A stretch of DNA of 64,000 bases from Meconema thalassinum (lineage: Eukaryota; Arthropoda; Insecta; Orthoptera; Tettigoniidae), in assembly GCA_946902985.2 (NCBI GenBank), contig OX336399.1, positions 162,918,911 through 162,982,910 of the forward strand, given 5' to 3'. Under the pieces are notes generated by a model, which saw only the letters and a list, made by a program, of their open reading frames with translations, did no database searches and was not told where the DNA came from. Shown here one piece after another: positions 32,593 through 41,208 of the stretch. The stretch's first letter is position 1. Each line of letters starts with the position of its first letter. Made by a program: the position numbers and the translations under genes.

Positions 32593-33285
32593 ATCACAAC
32601 GAGGAGGAAGAACAGACTGGATATGGGCATAACACTTGGAGGACAGCAATTGCAGACAGTAGAATGCTTCAAGTGCTTGGGAAGCATAACTGAAGAAGAG
32701 GGAGGCTATACGATGGAAATAAATGAAAGGGGAAGGTGCGCAGATGGATTTTTCAAGAGAGTTAGGGGGATGATATAGAATAAAGATGTACCACAAAAAT
32801 GTAAAGGAATCATCTACAAGACCTACTTTGTGCCAATTTTGACCTATGGTTCAGAAACATGGGCAATGAAGGAAAGGGACAAGAGTAAAATACGAGCAGT
32901 GGAGATGAAGTTCAAGAGGAGTAGGGTAGGAGTGACAAGAATGGACAGAGTAAGGAATGAGAGAGTCAGAGAGATGGTAAGAGATGAACCATTGCAAAAT
33001 AGAATAGAGCGATCTAGGCTACAATGGTATGGACATGTGAGGAGGATGCGAGAGGAGAGGATACCGAAGATGATGTTTGGAATGGAAATGAAGGGAAAGA
33101 GGCGAATGGGAAGACCAAGGGACAGATGGACAAAAGGAGTTAAGAAGAGTGTGGAGGAAAGAGGAGTGTGCTGGGACACAGTGAAAGACGAGAGATGGTG
33201 GATGGACAGGAAACTATGGAGAGGCTTATGTTCCAAGCAGACCAGACCAGCGGTCGGAAACTGGTCAAGATGATGATGATGATAC
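32593..33285 (+). mobile_element. LINE-A copy, right part
   Basis: TTRRKNRLDMGITLGGQQLQ, FKCLGSITEEEGG, a stop near 32778, TYFVPILTYGSETWAMKERD, RLQWYGHVRRMREERIPKMM, RWWMDRKLWRGLCSKQTRPA and a GATGATGATGATA tail. Confidence 0.87.
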
Positions 33286-33474
33286 TAGGGCTGTTTTTGT
33301 TTTCAATCTCCAATCATGCATCTAAGTAAACCAAGGGATGAATGGGAGCCAAGTCTGTGCGTCGTGCAATTACGTTACGTCCCCTCCATAACCTGTGTCA
33401 TTGTGGCCTCCAATGCACCAATCATAACCGAGCTACGAGCAATTGAACAAGGTCGCAACCATCGATACTCCCGT

Positions 33475-33830
33475 CAATTGTGACTTGCGGTGTGTGATAC
33501 ATTTTCTGCTAGCAGAGCAATTAAAAGCAAACGAAGAAGCATGCTCTCAATCGGCGTGGTTTTGATCCATGACCGCACTGTGCCAACGTGATGAAAGACC
33601 TTTTCAAAGCAGTCAAGTTGAAAGTTTTCGACCTTCCAACATTTAGTCCAAATCTCGCACCGAGTAATTTTCACCTCTTTCGTGAATTGAAGGTATGATT
33701 GGGCGGCAACGCCTCTCCAGAAACAAAGAACATCAGGAGACTGTCCAGACGTACCCACCTCACTGGCGGCAGAGCTTGTGTCACGATACGACAAATGCCT
33801 CCATCGTTTGAGCGATTATGTTGAAAAATA
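33475..33830 (+). mobile_element. Mariner-like transposase C-terminal remnant
   Basis: In shifting frames: MKDLFKAVKLKVFDLPTFSP, NLAPSNFHLFRELKV, GGNA/GGQ-type segment, LAAELVSRYDKCLHRLSDYV. Third catalytic Asp of the SPDLAPSDFHLF motif is Asn. Multiple stops. Confidence 0.75.
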
Positions 33831-33891
33831 AGTACAAAACAACTAAACGTTTAGTAATGAAATCATTTTGTCCCTTGGTTTCGATTTCCGG

Positions 33892-34085
33892 CTGGAATGG
33901 GGTGCACTCTGCCTCGCGAAGACAATTCAGTAGCTATCTGACAGTGTCTCGGTCAGGAAAACAAAGAATAATGGCTGACGTGACCCGATTCGCTGAACAC
34001 ACATCACCCCGCAATATCTAGAACAAATGGCTGGGCAACGGTCACTTGGTAGGGCAAGGCCCTTCATGGGCTGTGACTGCCACAA
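33892..34085 (+). repeat. Interspersed repeat SINE-3, second copy
   Basis: Same blocks as 18880-19075: GGGGTGCACTCTGCCTCGCG, CAGTAGCTATCTGACAG, AAATGGCTGGGCAACGGTC, CATGGGCTGTGACTGCCA. Confidence 0.55.
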
Positions 34086-34164
34086 GTTTTAAAACATTTT
34101 TGTTGCTACAAGGTGCTAAATGCTTATAAACCACAACTCTAATAATAAAAACGTCAGGGATTTA

Positions 34165-34290
34165 ACATCCCTGTTAACTGCCAAGGGTTTAGAGATAACA
34201 GAAGGGGAAGGGCCCTCAAATGCCAACCGAATGAGCCGGGATTTGACCCTGCAACCTTGCCACTACGCTACATTGCTGGTCAAAACTAAC
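34165..34290 (-). mobile_element. tRNA-headed SINE fragment
   Basis: Minus strand AATGTAGCGTAGTGGCAAGG as A-box region and GGGTCAAATCCCGGCTCATT as B-box region. It ends only about 80 bp from the donor of exon 34369-34560. Confidence 0.5.
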
Positions 34291-34368
34291 ATTCAGTCCA
34301 CTATAGTATCCAAAACTAAAATTAAGGCAAGCAGTAAAGCTATCCTGGATATAATAGAGAGCAATTAC

Positions 34369-34560
34369 CTTTGAGCAGACCGATTGCTGCTTCATTGGAG
34401 ATGCTAAAAGTGTCTAGGGATTGTATGATCTGAACCAAACCATGGAAATGGACGGCCATATGCTCGCGGCAAGCACTACAGATGCTCTGCAATGCTGCAG
34501 CTGCTGCCGAAGCTAAATTAGGTTGCTGGAGGCAGAACAACAGGAAATTCAGCACGGGTT
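34369..34560 (-). CDS. TNPO3: Transportin-3 exon (third in window)
   Basis: A 192-nt exon: two bases complete a Glu codon, 63 full codons, one base carried on. It reads PVLNFLLFCLQQPNLASAAA, AAALQSICSACREHMAVHFH, GLVQIIQSLDTFSISNEAAI, GLLK, matching vertebrate [30 protein letters not shown] and SPEAAVGLLKG. Acceptor TTTTATGTTGCAG, donor AAAG/GTAATT. Two HEAT-type helix pairs are visible. Confidence 0.96.
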
Positions 34561-34574
34561 CTGCAACATAAAAT

Positions 34575-34955
34575 TACAAAATTAAACAGGCGATTGGCAA
34601 AATATATCAGGTGTTAACTTTAAAACATGGCAGCACTTTTTAAAATTACAAGAAAACCCATAACCGGGAATTGGAACTGTAAAACAGTGAATAAGTGTGT
34701 TGAGGAAGGAAAAACAAGGATGATTTTGGACTCTTTGTGCTTGATTCTCGACTCCAGCCAGGAGATGTAATTTCCACTGGCTAAAGTGTCTCAAATTCAC
34801 AACAACAACAAAAGACATGAGTGTTAGGCAAAAATATCACAATATCATTTGATTGACACCACTTTCAAGCTGGTAGATGCAATTTCCTCTAGTTCTATGG
34901 TTGCAAGTTAAAGAATAAAATTTTAACAGAGACTAGGTGATTTATTTGATTAGGA
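34575..34955. other. Intron sequence without recognisable element
   Basis: Between exon 34369-34560 and the next LINE. AT-rich, two short open frames without recognisable content. Confidence 0.45.
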
Positions 34956-34957
34956 TT

Positions 34958-36045
34958 TCATCATCATCATCATCATCTTCATTTCCCCTTTTCCACTCTC
35001 CACTTTGTTCTGTCGTTCCACCATTCCTATTCCGACATGGTGTTCCAATCCAGGTTCCGATTTCTAATGCTATTCTTCACCGAGTCCATTCAACGCATTC
35101 TTGGTCTTCCTCGTCCTCTCTTCCCTGTCATCCGTTGTTCCAGTGCTCGTCTTGGTAGCCTTACTTCATTCATCCGTTTGACATGTCCAAACCATCTCAA
35201 TCTGTTTTGCTCCAGTTTGTCATTTAGTTTCTGTACTCCCAGTTCTTTCCATATATCTTCATTTCTCACTCTGTCTCTCCTCGTTTTCTGGACCGTACTT
35301 CTCAGGAATCTCATCTCAGCTGCCTGTACTCTGCTCTCATCCCTCTTAGTCATTGTCCAAGTTTTTGCTGCATATGTCATTATAGGAACATAGTATGCTT
35401 TGTATATAACTTCTTTAACCTTAATTGGTATATCCCTGTTCCACACTAGTCTCCGTACCTGTTGGTGGAAAGCACTCACGAGTTTCATTCTTCTGCAAAT
35501 TTCCAAATCTAGTCTTCCATCTTCAGTCAGTTCACTTCCCAAGTATTTCAAGTGTTTCACCACTTCCAATTCCTTATCTCCGACTTTGATTACAACTTTT
35601 CCTTCTTTCTTACCTCTACTCATCACCACTGTTTTACTCATCTCCACATTTATCTTCAATCCCCATTGCTCAATCTTTTCATTTATTACGTCTACTGTTC
35701 TTGTACCTCCATCTCATCCTCGCCCCAGATCACAACATCGTCTGCAAACAACATTACCTTCATCATTGCCCTTCTATTGTCTTTCCATGCTGCCTTCAAG
35801 ATGTCATCCAGCACCATTAAGAACAATAAGGGTGACAACACACTTCCTTGCTTTAGTCCAGTGTCAATTTTAAACCATTCCGATGTCCCGACTCTAGTCT
35901 TCACACTACTGTAGCAATCCATGCACATTCCTTTTATCATATCTCTCAGTTCCTTGCCTATCCCCCTATTTGTTACCCTTTCCCAAACTTTTGTTCTAGG
36001 GATGCTATCATAGGCCTTTTCTAGATCAATAAAAGTCATTACCAT
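34958..36045 (-). mobile_element. LINE-A1 copy, 5'-truncated
   Basis: Minus strand: MVMTFIDLEKAYDSIPRTKV, RDMIKGMCMDCYSSVKTRVG, GLKQGSVLSPLLFLMVLDDI, VMLFADDVVIWGEDEMEVQE, a shift, INVEMSKTVVMSRGKKEGKV, YLGSELTEDGRLDLE, YYVPIMTYAAKTWTMTKRDE, RLRWFGHVKRMNEVRLPRRA, then the C terminus and a (GAT)n tail at 34958-34975. Nearly the same protein as 13985-15715. 5' truncation lies within the RT palm. Confidence 0.9.
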
Positions 36046-36412
36046 AGGATTTATCCTTGAATAAAATTTTCTGTCTGGTCAATACTTAGGTAATGGAGAT
36101 TTAAATTGTTTTAATAGTTATAATGAGTACATATTTCAGGATATACTACTAGGTCTTTCATATGAAGTAAGAACGGCAAGCAGCGGTTTTGTTATCCGCT
36201 GCTGCAGTGGCCTTGGCCGAGCCTGTGGAGCGCCATGGCCCGCTGCTGTAGTATTGAAAGCATGTGCATAGTTTGATATAACAGCTTAGGCTTTCACGGC
36301 CGGCGTTCATAATGAGGTACATGCCCGAAAAACTTGTACCTCATTATGCATAGTTTGACCTTGCAATAAGCATGCAGGTGTTCAGTCGCCAGTCTGAACC
36401 TCGGATGCTAAC
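36046..36412. other. Unassigned sequence with a short hairpin
   Basis: Contains an 11-bp inverted pair AATGAGGTACA and TGTACCTCATT (36309-36347) around a 14-bp loop. It may be the upstream end of the small transposon whose coding start follows. Confidence 0.45.
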
Positions 36413-36607
36413 ATGGTGAGACAGTTATCATTGCAACATCGTATTTTTGTATGTAAAACTTATTTTAAGTACAAGTCGGCTCAGGGGGTATGTGATGAAT
36501 TTGTTCAGCAATTTCCTGATGAAGTGCCACCTTCACTAGCACAGATTCACGTAATTGTAAATACGTTTGACACTACTGATTACATCTTAACGGATCGGGA
36601 GGTATGA
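36413..36607 (+). mobile_element. Transposon N-terminal HTH (DUF4817-type) fragment
   Basis: MVRQLSLQHRIFVCKTYFKY, KSAQGVCDEFVQQFPDEVPP, SLAQIHVIVNTFDTTDY: a helix-turn-helix domain of the kind called DUF4817, found at the start of mariner-like transposases in insects. Ends shortly after; the DDE part is absent and a LINE fragment follows. Confidence 0.65.
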
Positions 36608-36627
36608 AGGAATCTAAATAATGTGAA

Positions 36628-36975
36628 AGTCATATCAAGGGAGAGTATGGATGGAGACCACAGACTCTTTGTTGCCGAATTAAGAAAGAAAAGATTAAAG
36701 AGAGTTCAAAATAAAAGAATACCAAGAATGGCGTCTATCTGAACAAAGTGTCAAGGAAGAATTGACTACCATTGTTCGTAGAAGTATTCCTCAAGACGAT
36801 GTTAAGTCTGCCAACGAAGACTGGGATGCACTCAAGCAGACTATGGTTAACACAGCTGCGAAGGTCTGTGAACGGCAGAATCAATTCAGGAAACCAAAGG
36901 AAACCACATGGTGGAACGATGTTGTAAGAACAGCTATCACAAATAGGAATAATGTCCGTTGTATCCTCAGTATAC
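36628..36975 (+). mobile_element. LINE-A fragment, endonuclease end and linker
   Basis: VKVISRESMDGDHRLFVAEL corresponds to the SDHR motif region of the complete element (VIPSENLDSDHRLLV), with GDH in place of SDH. Then RSIPQDDVKSANEDWDALKQ and ETTWWNDVVRTAITNRNN. One shift. Confidence 0.75.
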
Positions 36976-37124
36976 TGGGTGGTTATTCCTTAACCTAACT
37001 CCATTACCCTTAGAGTATGCTTCCTGCTCCACTACTAATTAATTTCTGCACTATGAACAGAATTAGGAAGTGAACACTGCAAAACAATCTAACACAAAAT
37101 ATAATTGTTATATTTCCACATCAG

Positions 37125-37885
37125 CATGAAATAGAAGTGCAAGAACAAGTCACTGTATCGAATCAAGAGATAGAGAAATATGGAATGAAAATAAGTGTGG
37201 AGAACAGTAAGACTGTAGCGATGACAAGAAACAAGAGAGAAGGAAGACAGAATATTGAAGTCAATGGAAATCCATTGGAAATGGTAAAAAGCTTTCAGTA
37301 TTTGGGGAGCATACTTACAGAAGATGGCACAATAAGTGAAGAAATTGGAAAGAGAATCCAACAAGCTAATGGGTTTTACCAGTGTGTGAGAGGTTTAGTA
37401 TGGAACCAGGAAGTCCCAGAGAAATGCAAGAAAGTTCTATTCTCAATGTATTACACACCAATTTTGACATATGCAGCAGGTACTTGGACCACAACAAAAC
37501 GCAATGAACGCCGAGATGAAGTTCCTTAGAGGAATAATTGGGAAGACACGGAGGGATAAAATCAGAAATATGGACATTAGGGAGAGAGCTGGGTTCCCAA
37601 AACTGCAAGACAAGACAGAAACCAGTAAGCTGAAGTGGTACGGACATATGATGAGAATGGAAGAATATAGAGTACCAAAAAGAATATTTATGGAGAAAAT
37701 ACCAGGAAGAAGACCACGAGAAAGGCCCAGAAAGAGGTGGATAGATACGGTGAAGGAAGGTATAGAGAAAAGAGGAGTAAAAGAAAAAGTATTGAAAGAA
37801 GGAAATGAATGGTGGAGGGATAGACAACTGTGGAGGTCCTCGATTCGCAACCCGACCCAGGGAACTGGAAACGGGAAATGAAGAG
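37125..37885 (+). mobile_element. LINE-A fragment, RT end to 3' end
   Basis: VSNQEIEKYGMKISVENSKT, MVKSFQYLGSILTEDGTISE, YYTPILTYAAGTWTTTKRNE, a shift near 37500, MKFLRGIIGKTRRDKIRNMD, LKWYGHMMRMEEYRVPKRIF, WWRDRQLWRSS. Probably the same element as 36628-36975 with the RT palm deleted. Confidence 0.82.
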
Positions 37886-38318
37886 GAAGAAGTTGTTTGT
37901 TCATCATCGTAACAATCACTGTCCACTAACTGTTCTAAAATATACAGTTCCGTGAACAAAGATGAAGCAGACGCCATGTTTACATTCAATCAATATAATC
38001 AGTAAAACCGTCATCAACATTCGAGAATAACGAAGGTTAAAAATTCATTACAATTCCCGCAAACTATAGTAAATACAGAAAGGTGTTCTCTCGGAGACCA
38101 CTAGAAGGCTGCACAATACTGGAATACAGCACAGAAGTCATATGAGTGCTGTGAGTACAAGCTATCGTCATGTCGTGTGGGACTCGACATTGGAGCGGAA
38201 GTTAAATATTTTAATGTTGAACCACACTCGACATGGGAATACAAAAGGTTAAGGGATTGCACTGTTGACCTTGTTAAGTATGTATGGTCCTCCATGGCCT
38301 GAGCTTATGGGAGCATAC
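37886..38318. other. Intron sequence next to exon 38319-38458
   Basis: No recognised repeat or coding frame; begins on the right with the GTATGC donor of the exon. Confidence 0.45.
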
Positions 38319-38458
38319 CTAGAGACTGAGGGTGCCGCTCGATCCATTCACACAGCTCGCCCAGCAGCAGAAGCGACGTGTGCCTCACAGCTAAGTGAGT
38401 GTTCTCTGGCAGATGCAGGATGGCCTCCACCACCTTGGGAACCACATCGTTCTCCTCC
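38319..38458 (-). CDS. TNPO3: Transportin-3 exon (second in window)
   Basis: A 140-nt exon: one base completes a Pro codon, 46 codons, one base carried on. It reads EENDVVPKVVEAILHLPENT, HLAVRHTSLLLLGELCEWIE, RHPQSL, matching vertebrate [33 protein letters not shown] and NPQFL. I chose the acceptor GTTGACAG/GG because it makes PEEN line up with PENN. A second acceptor, CTTTTTAG at 38492-38493, is in the same phase and would add 11 residues. Donor CTAG/GTATGC. Confidence 0.95.
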
Positions 38459-38920
38459 CTGTCAACAGTCGAAGCCCCCATATTTGAACCACTAAAAAGC
38501 AAGTTATTTTATTCTTTGAAGAAATATTTTTACAGAAACAACATAGACATTTGATATTGCAACTCTTCAGGCGGTCAACACAACACAACACAATCCCAGA
38601 GGCGAAAAAACAACCTGGAAAAATTACACGTGATTAAAATATCTCATTAAATTGTTTGACACCTGTTAATACTCAATATATGTTTTCTTCTTTATTGAAA
38701 CATGTTTTCGAACCTTCAGTGGGGCCTTCTTCAGCTTGGTTGCTAACAAGGGGAGGATACAATGCATGAGTCACCAATTCGAACCATCTTTAGTACACTT
38801 GTAGGGCATGACTAGGCGTATAGCAGGTGCGCTTCTCAGCCGATTCCGAGAAATTAATTATAAATTATTCGTAATTGCTGTACGGCGTTCATGTGTGCTG
38901 TACGTTAACATGAAGCCAAG

Positions 38921-38993
38921 GAGCACGTGGTGCAGCGGTAAGAGCCCTGCTTCATCAGTGTGGGATCACTGGATCGAATCCCACTGGTGAGCC
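38921..38993 (+). repeat. tRNA-like sequence in left arm
   Basis: A box TGGTGCAGCGG, B box GGATCGAATCC, then a TTTTTTTTTT tract just after. It gives an 11-nt loop on a 7-bp stem instead of a proper T arm, so it is not a functional tRNA gene. Confidence 0.6.
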
Positions 38994-39364
38994 TTTTTTT
39001 TTTTTTGTAAACTTAGGCAATTTGTACAACTGTAAGTGTGGTGAATAATGTTCATTTTGCAGTCAATTGTAATAATGTGTTTTGTGAGCGGGAAAAGGGA
39101 TTCTGAAATCATCGTATGGGAGTCAACGTTTGTGACATTACATACTGTACAGTATCGGCATTGCAAATACATTGGTATTATACACGGTCAGGTGCATTCT
39201 ATCATATGTATAGACTACATTTATACGTTGAAGGCCCAGTCTGTTTCGTTCACTGCACGTCTGTAAACCATCACACTACCCCGTAAGCAGTGACTCTTGC
39301 TATGGGTATTGGTTAGTAATTGACAATGGTTACAAAAAAAAGAGAAAGAAAGACACACTACAAA

Positions 39365-39438
39365 GGCTCACCGGTGGGATTCGAACCAGTGATCCCGTGC
39401 TTACGAAGCAGGGCTCTTACCGTTGCACCACGCGCTCG
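39365..39438 (-). repeat. tRNA-like sequence in right arm
   Basis: Inverted partner of 38921-38993. Minus strand A box TGGTGCAACGG, B box GGTTCGAATCC (a perfect consensus), so this copy is the less decayed one. No T tract directly follows. Confidence 0.6.
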
Positions 39439-39641
39439 TTGGATTCTTACTAGCGTACAACGCACATTGACGCCACACTGTAATTGCAATTAATTAATTA
39501 CTCGGAAACAGCTGAGAAGCGCATCTTACTACTTGTACTTGGTATACGCCTGGTCATGCCCTACACGTGTACTAAAGATGATTGGAATCGGTGATCCATG
39601 CATCGTATCTTCCCCTTGTTAGCTTAACACTTCATTATGTA

Positions 39642-40093
39642 CAGCAGAAACCCGCTTATCCGAGGTAATTGGGACTGAGGGTAGCTCAGATAGCAGAAAA
39701 CTAGGTTAAGAGGGAATGTGTAGGAAATCGATCTTTTGAGTGTTTTTCGACTAGAACCTTCATCGTAATTGACACTCTGTGATGCCCACTTCTCAATGTC
39801 TGCTCTTGTCAGTCTCCAATCCCCCACTGTAACTTCTCCCACACCCAACACAGCTGCTATATTTTTAATATTCTCGCCGCTGTCTATAGGTCTAATAGCA
39901 CTTAATTTTGTTTGTAACGAAACTACTACTCTTTAACGTTTGCAACTCATCTTGGTAACGAATCCCAAAACAATAGCACACAAAACGATCCAACGTGTGT
40001 ATAAACATCGAAATACAACTCGCAACTAGTCGAGCAGGTGAAGCAACATGCGGCTCGGTTAACACGGAGCCTCGGATAAGCGGGTTTCTACTG
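39642..40093 (-). mobile_element. Tigger/pogo element remnant with N-terminal HTH coding
   Basis: TIRs CAGCAGAAACCCGCTTATCC and its complement ending GTTTCTACTG, flanked by TA on both sides. The minus strand codes VSLQTKLSAI, SGENIKNIAAVLGVGEVTVG, DWRLTRADIEKWASQS, the first helix-turn-helix of a pogo/CENP-B type transposase. The DDE domain is deleted, so it is non-autonomous. Confidence 0.82.
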
Positions 40094-40144
40094 TATTTAC
40101 TGATAAAATGACAAGAAAGACAATATAAATAAACATTATTTTGA

Positions 40145-40186
40145 AATGACGCCGATGATGTCATGCTTGCAATGAGACCCGTAATG
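40145..40186 (+). mobile_element. RTE-type LINE (family C), left sliver
   Basis: GCCGATGATGTCATGCTTGC codes ADDVMLA, the RT catalytic box, then MRPVMI. Continues at 46425 (DLEHLVNLCEFGLQLNLTKT). A hAT element splits it. Confidence 0.75.
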
Positions 40187-40489
40187 ATCTAGAACAGATG
40201 TTCCCATTAGGTGGTCCGCGGACCCCCAGGGGTCTGCGACAGTTGTCCAGGGGGTCCGCGAAGAGTCATCAAGGAATAACGCAATAATGAACATGGAAAA
40301 CGGAGAAAGTACAAAGAGTTCCTTAAAAATAATAATTATGCATTACCACCCACAGCATAAGTGGCGCACTCATATGTGGCGCAGCGAAATTTGATCTTCT
40401 CAAGTGTCCCGCTAGAGAGCGTTCTGCTCCCTTATCTCTGGGTTCTGCTCCACAGCCATTTTGTGTCTTTACATATGACATATGCAGTC

Positions 40490-41150
40490 GGAACCAGGAA
40501 GATCATAGAAGAGCACCAGCAATTTATATCGAGAATGATAGAATACAACATGTGAAGGAATATAAGTATCTGGGAAGCTTGATAACGTATGATGGAACCA
40601 GCAAACGAGAAATTTGGAGTAGAATTATTCAGGCAAAGAACGCCTTTTATAGAAAGAAGAATCTCTTCACATCCAGAAGTATAGACCTAAAAATAAGAAA
40701 AAGACTGTTGAAGACATGCGTGTGGAGTGTGGCTTTGTATGGTAGTGAGACCTGGACAATAGGGAAGTCAGAAGAGAGGAAGTTGATGGCTTTTGAGGCT
40801 TGGTGCTGGAGAAGAATGCTTAAGATCAGTTGGATACAACATATGACAAATGAAGAGGTTTTCAGAAGAGCAGGAGAAAGTAGAAGCTTTATGAGGACCC
40901 TGAAAACAAGAAGAGCAAATATGTTGGGACATATTCTCAGACATAATAGCCTGCCAGCAAGAGTCATCGAAGGGATGTTAGAAGGGAAAAACACTAGAGG
41001 AAGACCACCACTTGCATACATCACACAGTTAATGACAGACACGAACACAAAATCATATCGTGAATTGAAGAGGATGGCGGAGAATAGAGAAGATTGGCGA
41101 GTTGCTGCAAACCAGCCCCAGGGCTGTTAACTTAAGAGAGAGACATATTT
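40490..41150 (+). mobile_element. LINE (LINE-D relative), 3' part, nested in hAT
   Basis: KEYKYLGSLITYDGTSKREI, LKTCVWSVALYGSETWTIGK, WCWRRMLKISWIQHMTNEEV, MLGHILRHNSLPARVIEGML, RGRPPLAYITQLMTDTNTKS, ending at a TAA at 41128. The last 192 codons are open without interruption, unusual for this window. 5' truncated before the active-site box. Confidence 0.85.
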
Positions 41151-41208
41151 ACATGAGTTTTGAAAGTTGAAACTTTTGATTTTTTAAATTGTTAAAAGTC
41201 CATTCAAT

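Larger units (their letters stand above)
38680..39626. mobile_element. Fold-back element with hammerhead-like core and tRNA-like sequences in both arms
   Basis: Arms 38740-38995 and 39362-39626 are inverted copies (TGCTAACAAGGGGAGGATAC, CATGACTAGGCGTATAGC and the tRNA-like block occur in both). On the minus strand just outside the left arm lies CTGAAGA (38728-38734), a GGCCCCACTGAAGG helix and CGAAAAC (38704-38709), a hammerhead-like core with one extra A. The CATGACTAGGCG block recalls GACTAGGCGG in the palindrome at 51144-53318. I infer a Penelope-like insertion with inverted terminal units. Confidence 0.6.

Noticed and set aside
38921..39438. tRNA genes
   Set aside because: A and B boxes are good, but acceptor, anticodon and T arms do not fold properly, and the two copies lie in a fold-back repeat.
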